Below are positions 5,650 to 5,674 of a stretch of 5,674 nucleotides of DNA, in pieces. How positions within the stretch are numbered: position 1 is the stretch's first letter; the number at the start of each line of letters is the position of its first letter. The stretch lies in the NCBI GenBank assembly GCA_002508635.1, contig DACO01000127.1, forward strand, positions 1-5,674. The letters run 5' to 3'. The stretch is from Methanolobus sp. UBA118 (GTDB taxonomy: Archaea; Halobacteriota; Methanosarcinia; Methanosarcinales; Methanosarcinaceae). The position numbers and the translations under genes are program-made. Below the pieces are notes generated by a model that saw only the letters and a list, made by a program, of their open reading frames with translations, made no database searches and was not told the origin of the DNA.

Positions 5650-5674
5650 AGTTGTATCATTGTCTTTTCTAAGG

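Noticed and set aside
5640..5660. Seven-residue N-terminal extension of CutA from the ATG at 5660
   Set aside because: The ATG at 5639 has GGTGA at ideal spacing and starts the protein at the first strand as in other CutA1 proteins; the longer start has no such motif in view.
1..5674. CRISPR array, insertion sequence or integrated element
   Set aside because: No regularly spaced direct repeats, no transposase or integrase-like protein, and no flanking terminal repeats were seen. The genes look like ordinary chromosomal genes.

Overview
The window looks like chromosomal DNA from a methanogenic archaeon, most likely of the Methanosarcinaceae (relatives of Methanolobus, Methanococcoides or Methanosarcina). 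The evidence is a complete two-subunit DNA topoisomerase VI of the euryarchaeal type, whose B subunit carries the extra C-terminal domain known from Methanosarcina; a free-standing Lrp/AsnC effector-binding (RAM) domain; archaeal ribosome binding sites (GGTGA or GGTGAT); and AT-rich spacers with TATA-like boxes. The genus is an inference from overall look and was not tested by any search.

Layout. Positions 1-544 are almost gene-free. They hold a possible fragment of a leftward gene at the left edge and several inverted repeats, the strongest being an 11-bp perfect stem at 281-291/323-333. A small RAM-domain regulator lies at 545-778. After an AT-rich spacer with a 16-bp palindrome that contains a TATA-like box comes the top6B-top6A operon (865-3842), whose two genes overlap by the four bases ATGA. 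Eleven bases further on, a convergent minus-strand gene (3854-4585) encodes a TPR protein with a C-terminal four-cysteine motif. A 229-base divergent spacer with two small dyads separates it from a rightward gene (4815-5333) for a membrane-anchored J-domain protein. That gene meets the leftward cutA gene (5334-5639) with no spacer: the two stop codons abut to form TGATCA.

How the genes work together. Only top6B and top6A form an obvious functional unit: an A2B2 type IIB topoisomerase that relaxes and decatenates DNA using ATP. The RAM protein is a likely amino-acid or small-molecule sensing partner for full-length Lrp-type regulators, and nothing here ties it to topoisomerase VI beyond position. 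The TPR protein, J protein and CutA are housekeeping or accessory genes in alternating orientation, each probably with its own promoter. I see no CRISPR array, insertion sequence, tRNA or rRNA gene. No clearly new multi-gene system is apparent. The least explained items are the TPR-cysteine protein, the J protein with its Tyr/Thr/Arg-rich linker, and the structured upstream region at 200-460.
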